A stretch of 64,000 nucleotides of DNA from Parvibaculaceae bacterium (lineage in GTDB: Bacteria; Pseudomonadota; Alphaproteobacteria; Parvibaculales; Parvibaculaceae), in NCBI GenBank assembly GCA_028283765.1, contig JAPWJY010000008.1, positions 248,001 through 312,000 on the forward strand, written 5' to 3'. The position numbers and the translations under genes were made by a program. This document shows positions 1 through 9,148 of this stretch, in pieces. The first letter of the stretch is position 1. Each line of letters opens with the position of its first letter. Below the pieces are notes generated by a model. It had not been told where the DNA came from. It saw only the letters and a program-made list of their open reading frames with translations, and ran no database searches.

Positions 1-611
1 GCGTTGACGCCGAATTCCTTGTTGCCGCGCTCAGCCACCCAGCGGATGCCGTCCAGCACCTTCTGGTTCTGCAGGCAGGCCTTGAAGCTGTCGTCCGTGA
101 AACCGCCCTGAAGCGCGATCCGGCGCAATTCGGCCATGGGGTCCTGGGCGAAGGCCCATTTCTCCTGACTGTCGAACAACACATCGGTGAAGCCGAAATA
201 GCGCTCCGGCCCGGCGCAATGGGAGAGCATGAAGCCCGCCGTGGCGAGAGGATCGAACGGGAAGTCGCGGAAGATGAAGAAGACCTTGCCGGTGTCGATG
301 TACTTCGCCTTGAGCTGCGGGAAATCATCCTTGTGGAACTCGGCGCAGTGCGAGCAGGTGAGCGACGCATATTCGATGATCGCGACCGGCGCGTTGCGGT
401 CGCCCAGCGTCATTTCGCCCAGCGGCCCGGCTTCCATCAGCCTGGGGCCGGTCACGTCCACGCCGGAGCCCTTGGCCGCCGGCGCGGCGGGTTCCGTTCC
501 GGCGAGCGCCGGGGTGATTTCGGGAGCGCCGAAATAGCGCCAGCCGCCATAGCCCGCCGCCGCGACGACGGCCAGGATGATGATGGCCAGAATACCCTTA
601 TTTAGCTTCAC
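1..611 (-). CDS. DsbA-family thiol-disulfide oxidoreductase (3' end outside window)
   Basis: Thioredoxin-fold protein of the DsbA family, probably exported and membrane-anchored, handling disulfides of envelope proteins. Residues 5-24 form a single hydrophobic signal anchor, then comes an Ala/Pro-rich linker and the redox motif CSHC at about residues 86-89, followed by the helical insert. The start is GTG at 611 (Val-Lys-Leu-Asn-Lys); no in-frame ATG lies before the anchor. The C-terminus runs off the left edge. It lies downstream of the DciA-like gene on the same strand; in many alphaproteobacteria smc follows next, which cannot be seen here. Family assignment is firm, exact role is not. Confidence 0.88.
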   Translation of the reverse strand, partial: MKLNKGILAIIILAVVAAAGYGGWRYFGAPEITPALAGTEPAAPAAKGSGVDVTGPRLMEAGPLGEMTLGDRNAPVAIIEYASLTCSHCAEFHKDDFPQLKAKYIDTGKVFFIFRDFPFDPLATAGFMLSHCAGPERYFGFTDVLFDSQEKWAFAQDPMAELRRIALQGGFTDDSFKACLQNQKVLDGIRWVAERGNKEFGVN

Positions 612-724
612 GATAGCGCCTTCCCACTAAATGTTGCGTTATTATGGCGTCTGAGACGAAATTCTCAACCGACTCTTTCGCTTGCATTAGGCACGAGAAT
701 CGAGTCCGGCGGAAGGGATGCGGA

Positions 725-1246
725 TCAGGTCCGGCGGCGGCCCATGACTTCCCGGCCAAGCCGGGCGAGCGAGCGGCGCAGACCGGTATCCTCGACGTCC
801 GAGGTGGCTTCTTCAACGCGGCTTTCCGTCTCGGGGGTAAGATCGAGCGGCGGGCGGGCCTTGCGCATCCGGGGCGGCGGCAGCACACCCTGCACCAGCC
901 TCAGCGACTTGACCGCCGGATAGCCGTAAAAGCCGTTGATGCGCTCGATGATCTGGGGCTCCAGATGCTTGATCTCCAGCGCGGCGGCACCCTCCACCAC
1001 GACATGAAGGACCGCGCCGGTGATCCGCCGGGGACTTTCCTCGCCTGCCGGGGGCCGGGGAAATTTCAGCGCGTCGGGGGCGCTGTAGAGCGACAGATCG
1101 GGACCGACGATTTCCGGCCAGTGCGTCAGGATATGCGCCTGGGTGAAGCCGCGCTTGCGGAAGACCTCCCGCGACAGGGGCGCGATCAGCTTGCCGACCG
1201 GCGCGGGGCCTCTGCTGTGGCGGGATGCTTCGCGTTTGCTGCTCAT
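725..1246 (-). CDS. DUF721 / DciA-like protein
   Basis: A 173-residue protein of the DUF721 family, which includes DciA, the replicative helicase operator of bacteria lacking DnaC. The N-terminal two thirds carry the usual DUF721 pattern (TQAHILTHWPEIVGPDLSLY, then a VVVEGAAALEIKHLEPQIIERI segment split by the domain core); the C-terminus is a basic, disordered tail. It is divergent from mutY and followed on its own strand by the DsbA-like gene, a common alphaproteobacterial order. A helicase-loading role is inferred from the family only. Confidence 0.82.
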   Translation of the reverse strand: MSSKREASRHSRGPAPVGKLIAPLSREVFRKRGFTQAHILTHWPEIVGPDLSLYSAPDALKFPRPPAGEESPRRITGAVLHVVVEGAAALEIKHLEPQIIERINGFYGYPAVKSLRLVQGVLPPPRMRKARPPLDLTPETESRVEEATSDVEDTGLRRSLARLGREVMGRRRT

Positions 1247-1321
1247 GGCCCATTATGCCCGGATTGGCGCCGCTTGCCGAGATGGTTGACGCGAGGGCGG
1301 GCCTGAGCCATCTCAGGGGAC

Positions 1322-2418
1322 ATGAAACAGGCGGTGAAGGTGAAAGAGGGCGACAGTGTCGCGGCGCGGCTGCTCGGCTGGTACGACCGCCATGCCCGCG
1401 TGCTGCCGTGGCGGGCCCGGCCCGGCGAAAAGGCCGATCCCTATGCCGTCTGGCTCTCGGAAATCATGCTTCAGCAAACCACGGTCGCGACCGTCGGTCC
1501 CTATTTCATGCGCTTTCTCGCGCGCTGGCCCCGGGTGGGGGATCTGGCGGCCGCGCCGGTCGAGGAAGTGATGAAGGAGTGGGCGGGGCTTGGCTATTAC
1601 AGCCGGGCGCGCAATCTCCACGCCTGCGCCATCGCCGTCGTGCGCGATCATGGCGGCGTCTTTCCCGATGACGAGGAGGGGTTGCGAACCCTGCCCGGCA
1701 TCGGCCCCTATACCGCCGCCGCCATCACCGCCATCGCGTTCGGCAAACATGCGGTGGTGGTCGATGGCAATGTCGAGCGCGTGGTCGCCCGTCTGTTCGC
1801 GCTGGACGAGCCGCTGCCCGCCGTCAAGCCGGAGATCAGGGCCAGAGCGGCCACGATCACGCCCCTGCGCCGGGCAGGAGATTTTGCGCAGGCGATGATG
1901 GATCTGGGGGCGACGCTCTGCTCGCCCAAACGGCCTTCCTGCATGATCTGTCCCCTCGAAGCCTCATGCGAGGCCCGCGCGCAGGGCACGCAGGAAACCT
2001 ATCCCCGGCGCGCGGCCAAAAAGGCCCGTCCGGTCCGCCGGGGCGCCTGCTTTTTCCTGACGCGCCCGGACGGGGCCGTGCTGCTGCGCCGCCGCCCCAA
2101 CAAGGGATTGCTGGGGGGCATGATGGAGGTGCCCACGGGCGAATGGGGCGCGGATACATTGTCCGATGAGGCGCTGCTGCTATCCGCCCCCGCCCCGGTC
2201 GCATGGCGGCGGGTGCCGGGGCTGGTCGAGCACACCTTCACCCATTTCCATCTGGAACTGGCGGTTTTCACAGGCGGGCGACGGCGCGGCAGGCAAAGGA
2301 GGCCGATGGCCTCTGGACCCCACGGGAGGAACTGGCCGGCGAGGCATTGCCGACCGTGATGCGCAAGGTGGTGGCGAAGGCGGACCCGGACTTGGGTCGT
2401 TCCCGTCGTATTCGATAG
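1322..2418 (+). pseudogene. mutY: A/G-specific adenine glycosylase MutY, frameshifted near the C-terminus
   Basis: Base-excision repair enzyme removing adenine opposite 8-oxoG. The catalytic SEIMLQQT block (Glu47), VDGNVERV with Asp about 148, and the 4Fe-4S cysteines C-x6-C-x2-C-x5-C from Cys200 are intact. The MutT-like C-terminal domain reads normally to LELAVF near 2270. The reading frame then runs into Arg-rich sequence and stops at 2359. The expected ending (ADGLWTPREELAGEALPTVM) is in another frame and stops at 2418, so one base is missing (or two extra) at about 2270-2300. The DNA-binding and catalytic parts are untouched, so a shortened protein might still work. Start ATG 1322 follows AGGGGAC. 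Confidence 0.88.
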
Positions 2419-2641
2419 CTTGAGCCGGTTCACGGTTGCGGATGTCCTGCCGCCATCACCCGCCTGAAGCCGTATGAGCTGGTTCATGGCCACGCCGTAA
2501 TCCGAAGATAACAGGGTACAGATTTTCATTATAGGAACGGAAAGCAGCCGTTGTGCACCGATGCAACCTATGTCAGGATTTTGCCACACTAACAGTGGGA
2601 TACCGATGGATTCTGGTCCTTGGTATTAAACGGGTGGGGGC

Positions 2642-5600
2642 ATGGAACGCATGCGGCGCACGGCTATGATGGTCCATGCTATATGGATGTCATTCGGCGT
2701 CATCGCGGCCAATGTTTTGCTGGCAGGCTTTTTGACGCTTTATCCAACTGCAGCCTTTGCCGGTTGCTCGCCGGTCCTGGTCGTGGCTGGTTCCACCGTG
2801 GACTGCGGATCCGGCACATATAACGGCAGGCTGGGAGGTGTCGATGCGAATAATCAGGGAACAGTCGATGCTGCGACCATCAAGGTCACGCCTGACACCT
2901 CTGTATCGCAAAATGCCGTCATTAACTCTGGTAACCAGCACGCGATTATATTGCGCAACGGGGCTGTTGGCGGATCGGCAATCTCGATAGGCACATCGGG
3001 AAATGAAACCGATAGCAGTGGGGCGCAGGCGATCGTAACAAGTAACGTCACCACGAATGCAAGCGATCCGATCACGCGTGCCGACATCAACCCCGGCCGC
3101 AATACCATTCAGATCGACAACAACTACAATATCACTGTCTGGGCGAACGGACAGGTTCATCAGACAGGCACCGCCACGCGTGCTGAGGCCATCAACGTTC
3201 TTGGCACGAACAATACCATCACCAATTATGGCCTGATCCAGAACGATAACTCGAACAGCACTGCTCTCGGGGCTGCGATCTGGTTCCAGGACATTACCGT
3301 CGATCCGGCCCTTCGTAACACTATCGACAATTTCGGCACGATCAGGGTCCGCGCCAACCGAAGCGTCATCGGTTCAAGCTCCACGACCGCAGGTGCGGGC
3401 TCGGTGACATTCACCAATGAAACCGGTGCGCGTGTCGAGGGCAATATCCTGTTCGCCTCTGGAAACGACATACTCCAGTTCTTTCCGAACTCCGTGGTGA
3501 CCGGCAATATCGACGGTGGCGCCGGCACCAATGCTCTTCTCCTGAACGGCAATCTGAGTTCATACGACACGCTGCCCGGTGCGCTGACGAACTTTACAAC
3601 CCTGACAAAAACCGGCGATGGCCAGTGGGACGTGACCGGATCGTTGACAGGGTTCACAGCAGTGACGGTTCAACAGGGCACGCTGGGGCTGACTGGAAAC
3701 AATGCCGGTTATACAGGTATGGTCGTTGTGAATCCGCTGGCCGTGCTTGAGGCCCGCGCACAGAGTCTTCCGACATCTTCTTCTCATCTCAATAATGTGA
3801 CCGACGACGGCATCGTCCGTTTCACCCAGAACGACAATGGCACTTATGCAGGCCAGATCACCGGGAATGGCGCGGTCGAAAAGACCGGTACTGGCGTCAC
3901 CACGCTCGCTCCGGTGACGGCCAGCGGCAATACCTATCTGGGCGGAACGGCGATCCTGCAGGGTGGGATCGCTGTCGGAGCGGATTCGGCCCTCGGCGGT
4001 ACGAACGGGCCTTTGACCCTCAATGGCGGTTTCCTGCAATTGAACGCCAACATGAATTTGGCCGCAGCGCGCGCCATCACCGTCGGACTCAATAATGGTG
4101 CGATCGATACGCAGGGATTCACGTCGACCGTGTCGCAGGGCATAACGGGGCTTGGTACCTTGACCAAGTTCGGGATGGGGACGCTGACCCTGGAGGGGGT
4201 CAGCAGCTACAGGGGTGGCACCAACATCGCCGCAGGCGAAGTCGTGGTCGGCGACAGTGCGCATGCCGGCGCGGCGCTGTCAGGGGGCGGACCCGTCATC
4301 GTCAATACGGGCACCATTCTCGCCGGTTATGGCAGCGTCACGGGCAATGTCCTGAACAACGGAACGATCGCCGTGGCCAGCGCCTTGCCCGCCTTCAGCA
4401 GCGGCCCGGGCGGCAACTTCACGGTCAATGGCAACCTGACCGGCAGCGGTCTGCTCCGGGTGGGTGGCAACGCCACCGCGCCCGGCAATTCTCTTGTCGT
4501 CAACGGCAATTATATTGGGGACAATGGTCTTCTCGGTTTGCGTACATATCTCGGCACGGATGGCTCGCCTTCCGACCTTCTTGTCATCAGGGGCGGTACG
4601 GCGACGGGCTTGACTACGATCCGGATATCGAATGCCGGTGGCCCCGGCCTTCCAACTTATGCCGATGGCATCCGGGTTGTTCAGGCGACCAATGGCGCGA
4701 CCACGTTGCCGACAGCTTTCACCCTGAGCGGGGTCGAGATTCGTGGCGGGGCTTTCGACTACGCCCTGTTTCGCGGTGGCGTGGATGGCATCAGTTCGCC
4801 AGATGACTGGTTCTTGCGCAACGAGTTCCTGATTCCGGGGGCCCCGGGGCCTTCCCCCGTGCCTCCCGGACCCGATCTCCCGATTGATCCGCCACCGGAT
4901 GTACTGCCGCCGGGAGAATATCCGATCATCGGGCCAGAACTGGCGTCCTACGGCGTCGTTCAGCCAATGGCGCGGCAGTTGGGAGCCTCTATTCTTGGCA
5001 CGCTGCATGACCGCATCGGCGACACGTTACTGGATACGGATTGTTCACCGGATAGTGGCAGTGCGCGCGACGACCGGGTATCGGCTTCCGGCTGCGATTC
5101 CGGCGGTTTGAGGCCGTCGTCTGCATGGGCGCGGGTATTCGGTCAGCGAATCGACAACCGTTACCATGCTTTCGCCGAGCCGGGCACTTCCGGCCAGATA
5201 TGGGGGTTCCAGTCCGGTCTCGATCTGTGGCGAGACCCGGGAACTGACGGTCATCGCGACACGGCGGGAATCTATCTCAGCTATGCCAACGCCAATGCCA
5301 GTATCTCCGGGCTCGTCACGGATCTTGCGGCCAGCAACTATGCCATGCAGCACACGGGTCGCATTAATCTCGATGCGTGGTCAGGCGGCGCCTATTGGAC
5401 GCACTATGGACCGAGAGGCTGGTATCTCGACGCGGTGACGCAATTGACCAGATATGACGGCACCGTGCATACGCAATTCACGAGACTCGATACGGTCGGC
5501 AGCGGATTTATTGCTTCGCTGGAAACGGGCTATCCGGTTTCAATGCCGGTTTTCGGGCCCGGCTTCGTCCTTGAGCCGCAGGCCCAGATTTTGTGGCAGC

Positions 5601-5974
5601 GCGTGGAATTTAACAGCGCGAACGACGGACTCGGTGATGTGGCGCCGGGAACGACCGACGGCACGACGGGCCGTATCGGACTGCGTGGCCGCTGGACGTT
5701 CGTGACGGCACAGGGCCTGCAATGGCAACCTTATCTGCGCGCCAACTATTGGCGGGATTGGAGTGCGCGGGCCACGACTGTGTATGGCGGGTTCGACCAT
5801 GTGCCGCTGCGGGAAAGCGCGAAGCGTGTCGAGGTCGGCGCCGGTATTTCTGTGAAAATGAACACCGCGATCAGCGTCTATGCCAATGCGGACTACCAGT
5901 TTGCTGTCGACGATTCCGATGGCGTCAAACGCGATGGCGTACGCGGCACACTTGGTGTTCGTTATACGTGGTGA
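2642..5974 (+). CDS. Autotransporter (type V secretion) with beta-helix passenger
   Basis: An 1110-residue autotransporter. Residues 1-41 form a long signal peptide ending at AFA; the mature N-terminus has a Cys pair (GCSP, then DCGSG). Residues about 50-730 are Asn/Gly/Thr-rich beta-helix repeats with three passenger-associated (PATR-like) repeats near residues 320, 411 and 506 (LTKTGDGQW, VEKTGTGVTTL, LTKFGMGTLTL). A proline-rich linker (about 732-760) precedes a beta-barrel from about 824 to the terminal aromatic RYTW. Two further Cys lie between linker and barrel. Base composition and codon use are less GC-biased than in the neighbours. The passenger substrate or function cannot be deduced. 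Confidence 0.9.
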   Translation: MERMRRTAMMVHAIWMSFGVIAANVLLAGFLTLYPTAAFAGCSPVLVVAGSTVDCGSGTYNGRLGGVDANNQGTVDAATIKVTPDTSVSQNAVINSGNQHAIILRNGAVGGSAISIGTSGNETDSSGAQAIVTSNVTTNASDPITRADINPGRNTIQIDNNYNITVWANGQVHQTGTATRAEAINVLGTNNTITNYGLIQNDNSNSTALGAAIWFQDITVDPALRNTIDNFGTIRVRANRSVIGSSSTTAGAGSVTFTNETGARVEGNILFASGNDILQFFPNSVVTGNIDGGAGTNALLLNGNLSSYDTLPGALTNFTTLTKTGDGQWDVTGSLTGFTAVTVQQGTLGLTGNNAGYTGMVVVNPLAVLEARAQSLPTSSSHLNNVTDDGIVRFTQNDNGTYAGQITGNGAVEKTGTGVTTLAPVTASGNTYLGGTAILQGGIAVGADSALGGTNGPLTLNGGFLQLNANMNLAAARAITVGLNNGAIDTQGFTSTVSQGITGLGTLTKFGMGTLTLEGVSSYRGGTNIAAGEVVVGDSAHAGAALSGGGPVIVNTGTILAGYGSVTGNVLNNGTIAVASALPAFSSGPGGNFTVNGNLTGSGLLRVGGNATAPGNSLVVNGNYIGDNGLLGLRTYLGTDGSPSDLLVIRGGTATGLTTIRISNAGGPGLPTYADGIRVVQATNGATTLPTAFTLSGVEIRGGAFDYALFRGGVDGISSPDDWFLRNEFLIPGAPGPSPVPPGPDLPIDPPPDVLPPGEYPIIGPELASYGVVQPMARQLGASILGTLHDRIGDTLLDTDCSPDSGSARDDRVSASGCDSGGLRPSSAWARVFGQRIDNRYHAFAEPGTSGQIWGFQSGLDLWRDPGTDGHRDTAGIYLSYANANASISGLVTDLAASNYAMQHTGRINLDAWSGGAYWTHYGPRGWYLDAVTQLTRYDGTVHTQFTRLDTVGSGFIASLETGYPVSMPVFGPGFVLEPQAQILWQRVEFNSANDGLGDVAPGTTDGTTGRIGLRGRWTFVTAQGLQWQPYLRANYWRDWSARATTVYGGFDHVPLRESAKRVEVGAGISVKMNTAISVYANADYQFAVDDSDGVKRDGVRGTLGVRYTW

Positions 5975-6027
5975 GTGCCCGTGCATTGAGGCTTTGCGAG
6001 CGGATTTTCGGCCTCGAACAGGGAAAT

Positions 6028-6104
6028 TGGTGCGCCCGGAACGATTCGAACGTCCGACCCTCAGATTCGTAGTCTGATGCTCTATCCAGCTGAGCTACGG
6101 GCGC
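6028..6104 (-). tRNA. tRNA-Arg (anticodon ACG)
   Basis: A complete cloverleaf can be folded: acceptor stem GCGCCCG/CGGGCGC, D arm GCTCAGCTGGATAGAGC, anticodon stem TCAGA/TCTGA around loop CTACGAA (anticodon ACG), T arm with TTCGAAT, discriminator A and an encoded CCA tail. ACG is normally deaminated to ICG to read CGN codons. It lies just downstream of the autotransporter gene on the opposite strand. Confidence 0.96.
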
Positions 6105-6245
6105 TGACGCGGCGGCGTGGGGCGAAAACGGGGCCCCGCGGCTGCGAGAGCGGCATTCATAAGGGGTCCGGCAGCGGAACGCAAGCGGGTCCGGACAGGT
6201 TTGTTGAAGCTTTTATGCCGGGGCGGGTTTGCCTCCCGAGCGGGG

Positions 6246-7304
6246 CTATTTTCCGTGGCGCGCCCTGTAACCGGGCATTTCCCCTAACGATTCCGCCATG
6301 AAAACGCCCCGGGCGATGGCGCGCGCCACGCAATCGGCGGCGATGGCGCCAAGCGTGGCGACCGCGAGCGGGCGGTTTTCCCCGCCAAGCGGGCGGCGGG
6401 CCGATGCGAGAACGAAAATGCTGTCGCCGTCGAAAGGCGTATGGATCGGCCGAATCGCCCGGGCGAGGCCGTCCTGCGCCATGATCGCGACCCGGCGGGC
6501 CTCGGCGGGGGTCAGGTCCGCATTGCAGGCGACGACGCCGATGGTGGTGTTGCCGCCGGGGGTGAGGCCCGCCCGGTCGACGCCCGCCCGGGCCGCTTTC
6601 GTGCCGGTCCTGAAATCCTGCGCCGAGACGGGTGGCAGGGGCGAAGGCCAGCGCTGCTCGCCCAGTTCGTCCGCCAGCGCATAGGGCGCGGCCCACAGAC
6701 AGTCCGTGCCGGGGATGACCGGCGAGCCGAACGGGTTGACCGCGATCAGCGCGCCGACCTGAAGCCCGGCGGCGGTCACGGCGGAGGCGGAGCCAAGCCC
6801 GCCTTTATAGGTCCCGGCGATTGCGCCCAGCCCCGCGCCCGCATTGCCGAGGGCAAAATCGAGGGCCGCCGCCTCGCAGGCGCTGCGCCCCAGCCGCCGG
6901 TAGGGCGGCTCCTCGCCCCAGCCCTTGTCGCCGCCATTGGTGAGATCGAACAGCACGGCGGCGGGCACGACCGGCGACACCACAGGCGAGGACCCCATGG
7001 AAAAGCCGCGGCCCCGCGCACCAAGCCAGCCGGCCGCGCCCGAGGCGGCATCGAGCCCGTAGGAGGAGCCGCCGGACAGCACCACGGCATCGACGGCATC
7101 GACAAGGCAGGCCGGGTCCAGCGCATCGGTTTCCCGGGTTCCGGGGCCGCCGCCGCGCACATCCACCCCGGCGACGGCGCGGCCATCGGGCAGAATCACC
7201 GTCACGCCGCTGCGCACGGCATGGTCCTCGGCATTGCCGACGCGAAACCCCTCCACATCGGTGATCAGGTTGCGGGGGCCGGGACGAATGAAACTGTCGA
7301 TCAT
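6246..7304 (-). CDS. P1 family (S58, DmpA-like) peptidase
   Basis: Member of the DmpA/S58 N-terminal-nucleophile aminopeptidase family. Diagnostic stretches are GPRNLITDVEGFRVGNA, the GVDVRGGGPGTRETDALDP block, VLSGGSSYGLDAASG and, late in the protein, GGNTTIGVVACNADL, where self-cleavage before a Thr/Ser nucleophile would generate two chains. No signal peptide is visible, so it is probably cytoplasmic. ATG 7304 after AGGGG is preferred; an in-frame GTG at 7319 would add five residues. Substrate is unknown; D-amino-acid amides, esters or beta-peptides are known for relatives. It is convergent with the tRNA region and divergent from the gamma-glutamyltransferase gene. Confidence 0.88.
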   Translation of the reverse strand: MIDSFIRPGPRNLITDVEGFRVGNAEDHAVRSGVTVILPDGRAVAGVDVRGGGPGTRETDALDPACLVDAVDAVVLSGGSSYGLDAASGAAGWLGARGRGFSMGSSPVVSPVVPAAVLFDLTNGGDKGWGEEPPYRRLGRSACEAAALDFALGNAGAGLGAIAGTYKGGLGSASAVTAAGLQVGALIAVNPFGSPVIPGTDCLWAAPYALADELGEQRWPSPLPPVSAQDFRTGTKAARAGVDRAGLTPGGNTTIGVVACNADLTPAEARRVAIMAQDGLARAIRPIHTPFDGDSIFVLASARRPLGGENRPLAVATLGAIAADCVARAIARGVFMAESLGEMPGYRARHGK

Positions 7305-7426
7305 GTCTGCCCCTGACACGGTGCGGGAGAGGATGAAGGAGGCGAACGCTAGCCGCCTCTCATTTTACGGTCAACGCCCGCTATTTCCCGGTTAGGATGG
7401 CAGCGGGCAACCGGGAGGAGAAAATC

Positions 7427-9148
7427 ATGCGAACACGGCTCATCTGGATCGGCGTGCCCATCCTCGTGGTCATTGCCCTTTTTGCCGGATGGCGTCTGTT
7501 CAGCCATGAGCCGCGCCCCTACATGGTGGCGAGTGCCGAGCGGCAGGCGAGCGAGGCGGGCGTCGAGATCCTGCGGCAGGGCGGCAATGCGCTCGATGCT
7601 GCCATCGCGGTCGAGGCCGTACTGGGGTTGATCGAGCCGCAGTCATCCGGCCTCGGGGGCGGGGCCTATCTGCTTTACTGGGATGCGGGCAACAAGGCGC
7701 TGACGAGCTATGACGGCCGCGAGACCGCGCCTCATGTGATCGATCCCGGCGCGTTCCTCGATGCCGACGGCAAGGAGCGAAGCTATATCGACGCCATGCT
7801 GTCGGGCCAGTCGGTGGGCACGCCGGGCCTTGTGAAAATGCTCTGGCTCGCCCATCAAAAGCACGGCAGGCTCGCCTGGAAAGACCTTTTCGCGCCTGCG
7901 ATCCGTCTTGCCAATACGGGCTTTCCCGTCTCGCCGCGGCTTGCGGGCTGGCTGAAGCTGGACCCGGCGCTGGCCAAGATGCCGGGCGCGGATAAATATT
8001 TCTACAGGACGGACGCTTCCGGCGCGCGCATGCCGCTCGTGGAAGGCGATATCCTTAAAAATCCGGCCTATGCGCAGACGCTTGAGCTGATCGCCGGCGA
8101 GGGGCCGGACGGGTTCTACAAAGGTCCTGTCGCGCAATCCATCGTCGATGCGGTGACGAATGCGCCGCGCCGTCCGGGCGCGCTGACGCTGGACGATCTC
8201 CGGAATTACGAGGCGAAGGAACGCGCGCCCGTCTGCGGTCCTTACCGGGCGTTCAGGGTCTGCGGCATGGGCCCCTCCAGTTCCGGCGGCGTCACCACAT
8301 TGCAGATTCTCGGCATCCTCCAGAGCTTCGACATGGGCGCGATCAGGCCGCTCTCCCTTGAAGCGGTGCACTTCATGTCGGAGGCATCGAAGCTCGCCTT
8401 CGCCGACCGCAATCTTTATCTGGGCGACCCCGATGTTCACGCCCCGCCGGTGGCGCAGATGCTGGCCCCCGCCTATCTGAGGTCGCGGGCCGACCTGATC
8501 GACCCGAGCCGGACCATGGGGCAGGCCAAACCCGGCGTGCTTCCCGAGGTGAAGGCGGAGCAGTTCGCCCCCAACAGCGATATATCGCTGCCCTCGACCA
8601 GCCATTTCAGCATTGTCGATGGGGATGGCAACGCCATCGCCATGACCGCTTCCATCGAGGGGCCGTTCGGCAGCCATCTGATGGCGTCCGGCTTTCTGCT
8701 CAATAATGAGCTTACGGATTTCTCGGCCTTTGCGACCGACAACGGCAGGCCGGTGGCGAATGCGGTCGCGCCCGGCAAAAGGCCTCTGTCGTCCATGTCG
8801 CCCACCATCGTTTTCGACAAGGAGGGCGCGCTCTATGCCACGCTCGGCTCGCCCAACGGCACGCGCATCATCGGCTATGTCAGCCAGATGCTGATCGCGC
8901 TGATAGACTGGCATATGGGCGTGCAGCAGGCGGTCGACCTTCCCCATGTCGTTGACATGAACGGTCCGCTGGAGCTGGAGGAGGGCACCTCCGTCGTCGC
9001 GCTGGAGCCGACCCTGCGGCAGCTCGGTCATGAGGTGGTCATCACGAAGCAGCCAAGCGGCATTCAGGCGATTGTCGTGACGCCGCAGGGATTGCAGGGC
9101 GCGGCCGATCCCCGCCGCGAGGGCGTGGTGCTGGACGGCAAGCTTTAG
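7427..9148 (+). CDS. ggt: Gamma-glutamyltransferase
   Basis: Gamma-glutamyl transpeptidase/hydrolase acting on glutathione and other gamma-glutamyl compounds in the periplasm. Residues 4-22 form a signal anchor; ALDAAIAVEAVLGLIEPQSS is the large-subunit signature. The autocleavage nucleophile is Thr391 in STSHFSIVD, which starts the small subunit; SSMSPTIVF and the GSPNGTRIIGYV region complete the active site. The start is ATG 7427 behind GGGAGGAG; an upstream in-frame ATG at 7397 lacks such a site. The stop codon overlaps the convergent glucokinase stop by a few bases, so both mRNAs probably read into each other. Confidence 0.94.
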   Translation: MRTRLIWIGVPILVVIALFAGWRLFSHEPRPYMVASAERQASEAGVEILRQGGNALDAAIAVEAVLGLIEPQSSGLGGGAYLLYWDAGNKALTSYDGRETAPHVIDPGAFLDADGKERSYIDAMLSGQSVGTPGLVKMLWLAHQKHGRLAWKDLFAPAIRLANTGFPVSPRLAGWLKLDPALAKMPGADKYFYRTDASGARMPLVEGDILKNPAYAQTLELIAGEGPDGFYKGPVAQSIVDAVTNAPRRPGALTLDDLRNYEAKERAPVCGPYRAFRVCGMGPSSSGGVTTLQILGILQSFDMGAIRPLSLEAVHFMSEASKLAFADRNLYLGDPDVHAPPVAQMLAPAYLRSRADLIDPSRTMGQAKPGVLPEVKAEQFAPNSDISLPSTSHFSIVDGDGNAIAMTASIEGPFGSHLMASGFLLNNELTDFSAFATDNGRPVANAVAPGKRPLSSMSPTIVFDKEGALYATLGSPNGTRIIGYVSQMLIALIDWHMGVQQAVDLPHVVDMNGPLELEEGTSVVALEPTLRQLGHEVVITKQPSGIQAIVVTPQGLQGAADPRREGVVLDGKL

